Part shown: piece after piece, positions 46,625 through 57,093 of the stretch | Position numbering within the stretch: the stretch's first letter is position 1 | Layout of the letters: every line of letters begins with the position of its first letter | Assembly: GCA_050084985.1 (NCBI GenBank) | Contig: JBITNC010000001.1 | Location: 38,750,001 to 38,814,000 of the forward strand | Origin: Nageia nagi | Taxonomy: Eukaryota; Pinophyta | Length of the DNA: 64,000 nt | Reading direction: 5' to 3' | Made by a program: the position numbers and the translations under genes | Notes under the pieces: generated by a model | The model's input: the letters and a program-made list of their open reading frames with translations, nothing else | What the model was told of the DNA's origin: nothing | Databases searched by the model: none

Positions 46625-46629
46625 CCTAT
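46625..46629. repeat. Target-site duplication of Reina-4, left copy (CCTAT)
   Basis: Repeated at 52300-52304. Confidence 0.92.
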
Positions 46630-47029
46630 TGTTAGGATCCCACATCCTAACATTTTAGTGTTAGTATTAGTATTATATTAAATTATCGACCTATATTGTA
46701 AACCATAATAAATTTTGATTATAAGGGCGAGGCCCAATTTTGCATTATTATTAGGGTTAGGGTTAGTTTAATATAAATAGATAAAAGTGTGTGGAAAAAG
46801 GCATCTTGAACATTACTTTTCATTTTTGGGATTGTAAGGAGGTATCCCCCTCGAAGTGGCCTATGATTCTATTACTATTCAGTAAAATCCTATCCTTATC
46901 TATTATTTCATGTTCTATTTATCAGTGAATGCTCTATTATTTCCATAGATAATATCATTTTCCTATTTCAAATTGATATTCATTTCATTTTTGCAATATT
47001 TCCCTTTTTATATTTGTAGCATCATAACA
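46630..47029 (+). repeat. 5' LTR of Reina-4 (400 bp)
   Basis: It starts TGTTAGGATCCCACATCCTA and ends ATCATAACA. It holds TTAGGGTTAGGGTTAG just upstream of a TATAAATAG box (about 46773-46781). Confidence 0.93.
46773..46781 (+). promoter_or_regulatory. TATA-type box of the Reina-4 5' LTR
   Basis: TATAAATAG lies about 145 bases into the LTR, preceded by the TTAGGG-like repeat. The same arrangement is present, with small changes, in all five Reina-family LTRs here. Confidence 0.6.
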
Positions 47030-47031
47030 TC

Positions 47032-47043
47032 TAGTATCAAAGC
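47032..47043 (+). other. Primer-binding site of Reina-4
   Basis: TAGTATCAAAGC, the G-to-A damaged form of the initiator-methionine tRNA site, two bases after the LTR. Confidence 0.85.
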
Positions 47044-47816
47044 TCTTTCCTAGGCCATTCTGCTATAGGAAAACAAAAAAAAAATTCTTCTTAGAGGCCT
47101 AAGCTAGAAACCTTATATCGGGGTTTTAAAATATCCAAGAGGATCCATAATTTTTGGCTAAGCACACTTACCCATAAAGCTATGTGTGAAGTGAAGTGCA
47201 AAAAACTCTACACCAATACCTAGGCCTCAGATTGAACCCTACATGGAATTGGACTCCACGTGTGAAAGGTATATCAAAGATTATCTAGGCTATAAATAAA
47301 AACTAGGTAGAAGCTATGTTGACCATTTGCAAACTGTAGTGCACTAGCAAGTGCCATTGGAAAGTTACTTATCAAAAAAGCCATTTTTTTAGCCTTTTCT
47401 TATAAAATTGGATAGGAGGGGTGTTTAGACAAGCCTACTGAGTAGATAATCCTTACCCTAAAATCATTCCTTCACATAATAAACCTTGATTCAGGAAGCA
47501 AAATGTATGACATGAAATTTTTTAGAGCCACCAAAAATAGTAGTTTAGAAGGAAAAAAACTTTAGAGCTAAAAGCTAAAAATTTATACCATTTCAGAATT
47601 TTTAACAAAAGTAGATAGACCCACAGATGTAAAAAAAAAGAAGTCTAAGGGTCTAAAAATCATCATCAGGAAACCTAGCCCATTATGATCATCTTTTTGA
47701 GTTGGTCATTTTGATATATTACACCCATACACTTTTTTGAGCACTTTCTAAAAATAGAAGTTTCTAAAAATAGTAGTTTTCAAAAATATCAACTTCAAAA
47801 ATAGTAGTTTTCAAGA

Positions 47817-48770
47817 ATGGCACCTAAAATAAGATCCCAAACAGCAGTACAAGTTGATCCTACCATGATGATATTTCAAACTATGATGCAAAAAATGGTA
47901 GATACACTTACTAGTACATTTAGAGCAAAAATTTGACAAATATAGACACAAATACAAACCCTTGATAGTAAATATGATGTGTTCAACTAAGTATCAGTCA
48001 TACCAACAATGCATCTAGTTCATAGTAATCAGGGCAATTAGGAAATCCACAAGGGTATCATCATAACTTTCAAAGCTAACAAGGTGTTTTCATTGTTCCT
48101 TGCATAACCAAATTAGATTTTCCTTGATTTGATGGAGATAATCCCATTGGCTAGATTTATAAAGCTAGATAGTATTTCACATTGAACCAAATCCCAAAGA
48201 ATTTGAAGGTGCGCATGGCATCTTTTCATTTGGACCATGAGGCTCTCCAATGGCACTAGTGGTACTCTAGAATGCATCCTACTCCTTCTAGAGATGAATT
48301 CACTCAATAATTATTGATCCATTTTGGTCCCAGTGACTATGAAGATTTCACAGGGGCATTGACCAAGTTATGTCAAACTATAATAGTCAAAGAATCTCAA
48401 AATTAGTTTGATAAATTGGTAAATCACATAAAGGGGTTGGATGATGCATTTTTCACAAGTTGTTTTATCAGTACATTAAAGGATGAAATTAAACTAGAAG
48501 TCAAAATGTTTAATCCCAAAACTATGATGGATGCTATTGCCTTAGCAAAGCTTGTTGAAGATAAAGCTAGTGCTCATCGATGAAATGCAAGACCTCAATT
48601 CACCAAAACACATAATATTTCCCATTCCTCTAATAACACAAGTGCCCCACCATCAAATTGCATAATGAAAACTAAGAAGTTAACATGGGAAGAAATGGAA
48701 GAGCATCAAAAGAAGGGCTTATGCTATAATTATGATGATAAATTTGTTCATGGTCATCGTTGTACATAAC
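47817..48770 (+). pseudogene. gag of Reina-4 (decayed)
   Basis: The start at 47817 (M-A-P-K-I-R-S-Q) is conserved in three copies. The knuckle at 48716-48763 reads GLCYNYDDKFVHGHRC, with tyrosine at the second cysteine. The leader before it (47044-47816) is non-coding, with short AATAGTAGTTTTCAA repeats close to the start. The minus-strand frame 48113-48307 is a shadow. Confidence 0.8.
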
Positions 48771-48781
48771 AAAAGTTATAT

Positions 48782-49190
48782 TTGCTTGATGTTGATGCTC
48801 CTAGTGGGGAGGAATATGAGAGTGGACCCAAAGAGGCTACAAAAGAAATTATAGATGAGGAGGCCTTGATTATCTCTTACAATGCATTGGTAGGAATTTC
48901 CACCCCTAAAAATATGAAGGTTAAAGGGCTTTTTAAAAAGCACCCTCTCATAATATTGTTGGATTTGGGAAGTACTCATAATTTCATTGATCCAAGAGTG
49001 GCTAAGGTTGCTAAATATTACATCCACCCTATAAATAATTTTGAGGTTATGATTGGTAATGGAGGAAAAATAGGATGTAAAGGCACATGTTATAATGTCA
49101 AACTGAGCATGGACTACTATACTTTGAAAAGTGAAATGTATGCTTTACCACTTGGGGATGTGATATAGTTTTGGGGGTATAATGGTTAAG
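48782..49190 (+). pseudogene. Aspartic protease of Reina-4, open but with a mutated active site
   Basis: The frame 48782-49168 (128 codons) contains LLDLGSTHNFIDPRVAKV. D-S-G has become D-L-G. The rest (NNFEVMIGNGGKIGCKGTC) is well conserved with Reina-2. A shift at about 49160 ends the frame. Minus-strand frames 48776-49027 and 49098-49415 are shadows. Confidence 0.85.
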
Positions 49191-49540
49191 GAATTTGGGC
49201 ACCATATAATGGAATTTTGTAGAGCTATGGATGACCTTAAAAATATATGAATAAGAGCATACTCTTAGGGGATTATAGGGTGGATCTATATAAATTGTGA
49301 GTTCACATCGCATGGAAAAGATCCTACAAAAAATTGGAAAAGGGATGCTGGCACAAATATACTCTTTATCAATCATCAAATCGAAAATCATAGAGCCTAA
49401 GGATTTATAGCCCATATTAAGTAAGCATTAAAGTACCTTTGAGGAACCAAGGGGCTTACACACCCCCAAAGATCACATGATCATACTATCCAGTTGGTGC
49501 TGAGAAGTCACCCACCAAACATTCATCCTTATTAGTATCC

Positions 49541-50210
49541 TTGTTTAAAAAAAATGAAATTGAAAAATTGGTTAAGGAACTATTGGATGTAGGAGTAATC
49601 CAACCTAGCATAAGCCCATATTCTTCTCTAATTATATTTATTCATAAAAAGATGGTTCCTAGCATATATGTGTGGATTTCAAGGCCCTCAACAAAATTAC
49701 CATCAAGGATAAATTTTCCATCTCAATCATTGATGAATTATTGGATGAACTACATTGGGGGTAAGATATTTTTCCAAGCTAGACCTATGATTTGGGTATC
49801 ACCAAATCCATTTCAAGGAGGAGGATATACTAAAAATTGTATTTCACACCCATGAGGGCCATTATGAGTTCCTAGTCATGCCTTTTAGCCTCACAAATGC
49901 TCCATCCACATTCAATGTTTAATGAATCAGGTGTTTCATCCATTCCTCAAGAAGTTCATTTTAGTTTTCTTTGATGATATATTGATCTATAGTAAGACAT
50001 GGCAAGAACATGTGGCACATGTTGACCAAACCTTAAAAATTTTGAAGGAACACCAACTATATGCAAACAATCAAAATATTCATTCGGTAAGAGGGAAATT
50101 AACTTCTTAGGCCATATTATATCCAAAGAGGGAGTTAAGGTGGATCCATAAAAGATTATTGACATGCAAAAACTAGTCTATTCCTACATTGTTGAAAAGT
50201 ATTTGAGGAT
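49541..50210 (+). pseudogene. Reverse transcriptase of Reina-4 (decayed)
   Basis: It starts with NEIEKLVKELLDVGVIQPS, followed by a broken palm region. The catalytic [15 protein letters not shown] is intact in the frame 49922-50110. A second frame runs through 50100-50160 to the thumb. Several shifts separate the pieces. Confidence 0.85.
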
Positions 50211-50212
50211 TC

Positions 50213-50850
50213 TTGGGGTTGATAGGATATTATAGGAAATTTATGAAGGATTATGGCAAGATTGGAGCACCTCTAACCATGTTATTGAAAAAGAATGCAT
50301 TCCAATGGTCCCCTCAAGTTGAGGTAGCTTTTCTTAAGCTCAAGGAGGTGATGTGTACCATCCTGATATTAGCAATGCCATACTTTTCTAAAACCTTTGT
50401 GATAGAAAGTGATGCTTATGGAGTAGGAATTGAAGAAGTATTAATGCGAGTGTCCCTTGGAATTCACTAGTAGAGCACTCTCTAGAAAACATTTGGGTAA
50501 ATCCACTTATGAAAAAGAAATGCTTGCCATCATTCATGCAGTTCAATGTTGAAGACCATATCTCATTGGTCACCATTTCATCATCCTTATAGATCATCAT
50601 AGTTTGAAATTTTTCATTGAGCAATGCATTTCTACACCTGAGCAACAAAAATGGGTTACCAAACTACTAGGGTATGATTATGAGATAGTATACTATAAAG
50701 GTAAGGAGAATGTGGTTGCTAATGCTTTGTATAGAAAGTTTGAAGATCAAGTACCACTACAAGCTCTTTCATCTTCTATTCCTCAATAGTTGGATAAAGT
50801 TAAACAAGAGTGGGTAGAGGATAGCTCCACCCAAGAATTGCTAAAATAGA
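50213..50850 (+). pseudogene. RNase H of Reina-4 (decayed)
   Basis: The frame 50213-50470 starts GLIGYYRKFMKDYGKIGAP and ends with VIESDAYGVGI. After a shift, 50604-50789 reads KFFIEQCISTPEQQKWVTKL and YDYEIVYYKGKENVVANAL, the usual end of this domain. The minus-strand frame 50388-50648 is a shadow. Confidence 0.85.
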
Positions 50851-50979
50851 TCACTCAAGACCCCACAAGTAAACCACACCATACATGGAATGATAGTATT
50901 TTGAGATTCAAAGTTTGAATTTTGTTACTATTTCCTTCAAACTATAAATTAGAAACACTTATCAAATTGAATTCCACAC

Positions 50980-51450
50980 CTACATCAGGACATGAAGGAT
51001 TTTTGAAAACTTATAAGCAGTGGCATGATCATTCTATTGGATAAGTATGAAATTGGATATCAAATAGTTTATGGTAGCTTATGATGTGTGTCAACAACAA
51101 AAGGGTGAGATAGTGGGTACTCTAGGACTCCTTCAACCTCTTCCCATACCTACCCATACATGTATCAATATCTCAATGGATTTCATTAAAGGCCTTCCTA
51201 AATCTCATGGTAAATCAGTTATTCTAGTGGTGGTTGATTGGTTATCCAAATATGCTCATTTTGGTTCATTAGCTCATCCATATAAATTAATTATAGTGGT
51301 ATAATTATTCTAGGATACAATTTTCAAACTACATGGCATGCTAGAGATGATTATCAGTGATCATGATCCCACTTTTACAAGTAATTTTTGGCAAGAGCTT
51401 TTTAAACTGCAAGGTACCCAACTAAACATGAGCTTTTTAAAGAGAGTTCT
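50980..51450 (+). pseudogene. Integrase of Reina-4, truncated
   Basis: The frame 51071-51304 reads [20 protein letters not shown], then [20 protein letters not shown] and [12 protein letters not shown], the first half of the core. The second acidic block follows (SDHDPTFTS near 51355-51385). Immediately after LFKLQGTQLNMS the sequence jumps to the integrase tail, so the segment with the third acidic residue is missing. Reina-2 still has it. Confidence 0.82.
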
Positions 51451-51886
51451 AAGTAGATGACATGGTCTTTCTAAGGCTACAACCTTATCACTAGAAATAC
51501 TTAAAAATAAAAGGCCCTTAAAAATTGGCCCCAAAGTTTTATGGTCCTTACAAGGTGTTATAGTGCATTGGCCCAGCTGCATACAAATTAGAGCTTCCTA
51601 CTTGTTCCAATATTCACCTAGTATTTCATGTCTCTTGCCTCAAGAAAGTGGTTGGATCAATAGTTTAAGTTCATACATAATTATTTGAGTTGGTAGAGGA
51701 TAGATCAATGGAAGTTGTATCTAAGGTAGTTCTATATCAATGCTCATGATAGCTTCGCAATTGCTCCATCACAAAAGTCCTTATGTAGTGGCAAGGCATG
51801 GCACCAGCAGATGCAACATGAGAAATCATTCATCAATTGCAACAATAGTTTCCACACTTCAAGCTTTGAGGATAAAGCTTCATCCT

Positions 51887-51899
51887 AGGAGGGGTGACA
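51887..51899 (+). other. Polypurine tract of Reina-4
   Basis: AGGAGGGGTGACA directly before the 3' LTR. Confidence 0.85.
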
Positions 51900-52299
51900 T
51901 GTTAGGATCCCAAATCCTAACATTTTAGTGTTAGTATTAGTATTTTATTAAATTATTAACCTATATTGTAAATCATAATATTATGATTGTAAGGGCAAGG
52001 CCTAATTTTACATTACTATTAGGGTTAGTGTTAGTTTAATATAAATATATAGAAGTGTGTGGAGAAAGGCATCTTGAACATTACTTTTCACTTTTAGGAG
52101 TTGTAAGGAGGTAGCCCCCTCAAAGTGACTTGTGATTCTATTACTATTTAGTAAAATCCTATCCTTATCTGCTATTTTGTGTTTTATTTATCAATGCATG
52201 CTCTTTTATTTCCATAGATAATTATAATTTTCCTATTTCAAATTGATATTCATTTAATTTATACAATATTTCCCTTTTTATATTTATAGCATCGTAATA
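51900..52299 (+). repeat. 3' LTR of Reina-4 (400 bp)
   Basis: It starts TGTTAGGATCCCAAATCCTA and ends CATCGTAATA, with the last C of the usual CA changed to T. It is equal in length to its partner. Confidence 0.93.
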
Positions 52300-52304
52300 C
52301 CTAT
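52300..52304. repeat. Target-site duplication of Reina-4, right copy (CCTAT)
   Basis: Matches 46625-46629. Confidence 0.92.
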
Positions 52305-53181
52305 TCATCCCTATAACAACCAACTTAGATTTTTATAGATCCTTTACCAAGATCGAATCAACTACCTAGAGGATGCATTGGAATGGTAAGTACCCAAAAT
52401 TATTTTCAATATTATTTCTCTCACATATGTAGGCCAAAACATCATAAAGATCAATTGTAATACCTCAACTATCTTTTCCAAGAAATAACAACATTAGATT
52501 TCAAAGAACAAAGAGTGCTAACATCATGAAAGACTACACATTATCGATATCGAACTATCATCACCTAGAGTAATCCCAATTTTTATACCTACATCAATGA
52601 ACTATAAGTGGGTACTTAAGACCATCTAGGTACATCAAATCATTGCTTAAATTTGAAAAATAAATACAACATTTATAATTATGTTTTCCATTTTTTGCAT
52701 TTTCACATATTTTTTTCATTTTTATGCATACTTTGCTATGTTACTAGGTTACTTTTCTTCAAATTATCCATATATTTTTCTTTAAAATTTGTAAAATTTC
52801 AAATCATGGATGTTGTATAACTATTGGTAGGGCATCCATATAGTGCATTTCCTAGGATAGTAAATAAAATGAAATTGCGGTATATTTATGTGAATAATTA
52901 TTAGTTATTTTAACCATGCATCATTTGTTATGTGTTTGTCTATTAAGAAAAACTTAGATATGTTATCAATAACAAGATTTTTGATAAAAAAATGTCAACA
53001 TTTTATCATATTTAAATGTGTTCATTTTTCTTGTATTTATTATGTGTTTTATGTTATGATTATATTTATTACGTATGCTAACAATCTACCTTTAATAAAT
53101 AATTAATGAAACCATTAATACACATATCTATAAACATACAAAACTAAATAAAAATAGTCATACACAAGTTTTGAAATAAAA

Positions 53182-53184
<3 letters not shown>
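52305..53184 (+). other. Continuation of TatB-1 after Reina-4; no clear gene
   Basis: The first 150 bases continue the broken gag reading (YNNQLRFL, RINYLEDALEW). After that I see only AT-rich sequence without a recognisable domain. RT, RNase H and integrase of TatB-1 are absent, so a large deletion is likely. Confidence 0.4.

Positions 53185-53265
<81 letters not shown>
53185..53265. repeat. (AT)n microsatellite, about 40 units
   Basis: An almost uninterrupted AT run of about 81 bases. Length is likely to vary between individuals and in assemblies. Confidence 0.97.
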
Positions 53266-53268
<3 letters not shown>

Positions 53269-53279
53269 CTATGCATATA

Positions 53280-54590
53280 TCATGAGTAGCTCCCCCTTCT
53301 GCTACTACCACTCCCACTCTCTACCCTACAACTCTTATGAGCCCCATTACCTATAGACATGCCTAGTGACCCTGATATGATACTACTTATGATGCCATGG
53401 GTTTCTAAGAGTGCCTTAGAATTCCTATATTTCTCCTTTATTTCCTCAATATCATTATGCAACTACTAGTTCATATCTATCTGCTTAGACATAAATTCCC
53501 TAGACTCATTAGGAGGTGGCATAACTAACATCTATTGCATCCTCTTATAATACCACTTAAGGAAAATAATCTATGCATCCATATCTTATAGAGTGGTATT
53601 TAGCTCACTCATGTTGTACTCAAAGTAGCAAACTCAGCCTCCATAGGCCTCAATCAGTCAACTTCAATTTTGAATGGCTAAAGAATGGAAATCTCCTCCT
53701 CAAAGTTGGTTATCATAGATGTTGTATCCTTTTCAAAAAATAATAAAATCAATACTAATACATGATATATTAATAAAACAATATAAAAACTATAATATTA
53801 AAATTAACTAAAAATTAAAATGAATATACCTAATGGCACTAATGGGATGGCCTCTACAAGAAGTGCTATCCCAAGCACTATGGTATGTGAAGCTAGGGGC
53901 ATATTAGGTGGAGGGTCTTCACTTGACATATCAACATCCTCATCATCCTCATTAGATAACTACTTAAAAAAACATACATACCATCCTCCTCATCTAAGGG
54001 TGGAATCCCAAGAGGGGTAGATTTAATTCCTACCACCATATCTCATAACCTACAACCACATAGGGGGAAAAAGATATGGTCCTTGACCCATATATCTTGA
54101 TAATATCCTCCCATATGCTCCTCCATATGGGCATAAATAATGCATCTTGAGGTACATTAGTCTCATGTATGTGCCTCAAATAGTATATGATACTAGCTAG
54201 AATATCTTGTGTTAACCCAAATTACTACAATACATGACTAGGATAGTAAGGCTCTACATGCTTCCATCATGTCTATAAAAATTAATGTTACCTTACACAG
54301 GTAGTTTGATGTGCATCCTCATTCCATGCATAGTATTGATAGGCCACCTAGAATATATCATTTTCTTAGAGGATATCATCTCCTTTTGTCTAGCCTTGAT
54401 ATCACATGATGCCCAAAAGTATCCTAGAATATATACCAAACAATACATAGCAAGATCTATACAATCATTTTACTGCTTCATAAATCTAATGGACCTATAT
54501 GTAATAATGTGTTCATATGACCAAATTATAATAGATATTCATGAACACTATAATAATAAACTTATCCATAATCACCATGTAATGTAAATA
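53280..54590 (-). pseudogene. Plant mobile domain (PMD/MAIN-like) remnant, antisense to TatB-1
   Basis: Read on the minus strand, three blocks in order resemble the C-terminal half of PMD proteins: SYEHIITYRSIRF near 54500, then WKHVEPYYPSHVL and FGLTQDIL near 54190-54270, then IIYYLRHIHETNVP and PIWRSIWEDIIKIYG at 54090-54190. An acidic/serine tail follows (53820-53990 and 53280-53462). Stops and shifts are common. PMD occurs in host genes (MAIN family) and in transposons. The family call is by eye and moderate. Plus-strand frames 53820-54020 and 54285-54587 are shadows. Confidence 0.5.
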
Positions 54591-54650
54591 TTGATACAAT
54601 TACTCTAGAATATAGGGTCCCCATGCATAAACCATGCCTTGGAATATATA

Positions 54651-55569
54651 TGTAGACACTTAAAAATGACCCTCATTCAAAAGTTGAACAAAAAGGGAAT
54701 AAAAAATTAACATTTATTATAAAATTTATACTAAATGATCAATCATCAAAACTTGACACCAGTTCTTGATGATACAAACCAATCACTGACATTTGATATC
54801 CAATCATCGATGACCTGATACTTAGCTAGGATAAAAATAGATGATGCATTTGAATTGATTTGCTCCTTAAAATTATTAAATTTTGAGTGAGTTATGGTTA
54901 GTTCATAATGGTGCATACAAAATCATGTCTATTCTATACTTGGATGAGCTCTTGAGCTAGTTTGTTAGCACCTAAAATTAAAAATATAAAAAACTTAAAA
55001 AGCTATAAATTAAAACATCAACAATGGAGAAAAGGGACCTAAATTTGAAGTAGGATTACTCTACAAGATTTTGTTTATAACTTTTGGAAAGTTGAGTACT
55101 TTTTTTATACACTTGTTCATACATTTTAATGCAATATTTAATGATGTTTTTCATGTGAACAAGTATGTTTGATATGTTATTTTAGCATGTATACAGGGTC
55201 CATAGGTGCTAAAGTAAGAAATACTAAAGGTATATTATGGAAATAACCAAAAAAGATCAAGAACCAAAGTGGAAATGAAATACAAGAGAACATTCATCAA
55301 AATCAATCTATAACATTAAAAATACCAATGATTAAGATCAAATGCTAGCGATTGACATTAGATGCTAACTACTATATCCTGATCTCAATGATTGTAAAAG
55401 CCCAAGGAAGCTTTAAAACACTAATTTTGTAAAATCCCTTCAAGTAAGGAGGTGAATCTAGAGATTCATTTTGTAACATTTTAGTTCACTCAAGAGAGTA
55501 ATAAAATACATATTGGTATTTAATGTGTATTTATCTTGTTTGCTAATAGGTTACTTTTTTGGGTCCATA
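54651..55569 (+). repeat. 5' LTR of TatA2 (about 919 bp)
   Basis: It starts TGTAGACACTTAAAAATGAC. The end is set by the primer-site-like TTTTTGTGCTAGAAGGAGAT at 55570, corresponding to that of TatA. Confidence 0.7.
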
Positions 55570-57093
55570 TTTTTGTGCTAGAAGGAGATCCCTCACATAC
55601 TAACAAGCAATGATTGAGAATGGTATATTTTTTACAATCTTATGTTTATTTTGTATCTTATGGTTTTAACTCTTGGTTAACATTCTTTGGTTGTTCTATT
55701 TTTTTTCTAGGATTGCTGATAGAATCACTAATGATTTGATATAAGACACCAACAATTGGCTTGAAACATTGATGATTGGAATAAAATGCTAGCAGTTTTA
55801 ATTAGAGGTAGGATCCCTAATTTTTATCAATATAGTGAGCCTAATGTAGGAATATAATATGGAAATTGAAAATTAACCTTCTGTTTATGATCCCTTTACT
55901 TAGATTACATGTAGGAAAGGGTAGATAAAGTTAAATAAAGGAATGCATTTAATAATGCCATTAATTATTTTTAAGGTTTAATTTACTTATTTATTGGGTA
56001 GGGATCATTACAAAGCACTTTACCTAAGAACATTTTCTATTCTATCCACTTCTGCTCTCCCTTTGCACTAAAAAATGATCTTAGGTGATCATAATGGATT
56101 TGATAGGAAAAGAGTAAATGAATATTTATTTCTTTCATATTATCACCTAATTTGGTCAAAGAATCAAACACTAAGTTACTTTCACACTTGGAAGGGGTTG
56201 ATGAATCTTAATTAAATCAGGAATGAATCTAAGGCAAATGAATTGAGTTAATGGTAGAATAGTACATTAAATGGTTAATGAATCTGGTGGTTACATTCAA
56301 ACTAAATTACTTTTATTTAACTAAGTATACTCTCACTTTTGCACCTATGGTGATCTAAAATGATCATAAAAGTTAAGTTAAAGAGGTAATGAATTTTCAT
56401 TTGGTTTAATACTTATACTCACATTAATACTCTTACTTTCCTACCCTTACCACACCAAGAGGCATTCGATGGTTGATGTGACTCAAAGAGGAGAAAAGAA
56501 CCTACACTTAATCAATTTACATACATATTAAAGGCTTGTTACTCATAAAATGAGGTTATAAACCATATTAGATTACTTCCATAGCTCAAAGAGTGAATAA
56601 AACTCATTTAAATGTTGGCTAAAGAACCTCATTAATTTGGTTATGAATATTGTAGGTTGATTAGAATAACACACACTAATTAAAATATTGTTTGAATTGT
56701 ATTAAAAACTTTAATTAATGGGCATATATGATTGGGAGGGTCAAAGCTTGCATTATACACATTTTTGTTTTATTAATTGCATGATCATAAAGCCTTATAA
56801 AATGAACTTCAATGAGTTGGATATCATTACCAACCATTGATTCTTATATTCTTATGTATCCACTGACAAAATGCAATAATCTATAGAGCCAAAACCTAGA
56901 GATGAATATTGGGTTCATAGGTTAAATATCATTACTTCCCACCAAATGACTATAAAAAAGGGACTATACTTGGATTTAATCACCAAGATAGATCTCAATG
57001 GCATTCCCTAAGCCCCATTGCACTAAGGGTACCACCTTAAATACCAAGTTGTGACTTAGCCATAGCTAGTCTTTTAGGATTTCCCACCTATCC
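55570..57093 (+). other. 5' leader of TatA2
   Basis: It is non-coding and homologous to the TatA leader. It contains an array of about 21-bp units (about 55690-55800) and one copy of the 100-bp repeat (about 56410-56500) that is tripled in TatA. Confidence 0.65.

Larger units (their letters stand above)
43060..46629 (+). pseudogene. gag of TatB-1, split by the TRIM-like element (decayed)
   Basis: The first part (43060-43433) continues in frame after the TRIM-like element as KSKNDDIYVITINF at 44920. Later pieces are 45071-45268 (NNLEYLILQVDIIKKYE), a central block LKDDAFKWYFSLLEKSIDKY near 45910, and 46073-46336 (YYKVANRVIAIEKDLKDTFA). The knuckle region near 46480-46530 reads FEEFCNHHKMSRH and TKNSKDL, with the final cysteine lost, matching the TatA knuckle. 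Stops are frequent. Reina-4 interrupts it at 46630. Confidence 0.65.
46630..52299 (+). mobile_element. Reina-4: Reina-like chromovirus nested in TatB-1 gag
   Basis: This 5670-bp element has two 400-bp LTRs, a primer site, gag, protease, RT, RNase H and integrase, and CCTAT on both sides. It is the same family as Reina-1 and Reina-2. It is 322 bp shorter than Reina-2, mainly because part of integrase is missing. Stops throughout make it inactive. Confidence 0.94.
42364..54650 (+). mobile_element. TatB-1: second Tat-type family, plus strand, with two nested elements
   Basis: The element starts TGTAGACACTTAAAAATTAT at 42364. The next bases match the minus-strand LTR at 60720-61429 over several hundred bases, which defines family TatB. 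A gag of Tat type follows, interrupted by the TRIM-like element (43434) and by Reina-4 (46630). After Reina-4 the gag reading fades. No pol is seen, and an antisense plant-mobile-domain remnant follows (53280-54590). The right limit is set by TatA2 at 54651 and is inferred. Confidence 0.6.

Noticed and set aside
46745-46785. Interstitial telomere from chromosome fusion
   Set aside because: Only two TTAGGG-like units, present in every LTR of the family, so it belongs to the LTR and not to a former chromosome end.
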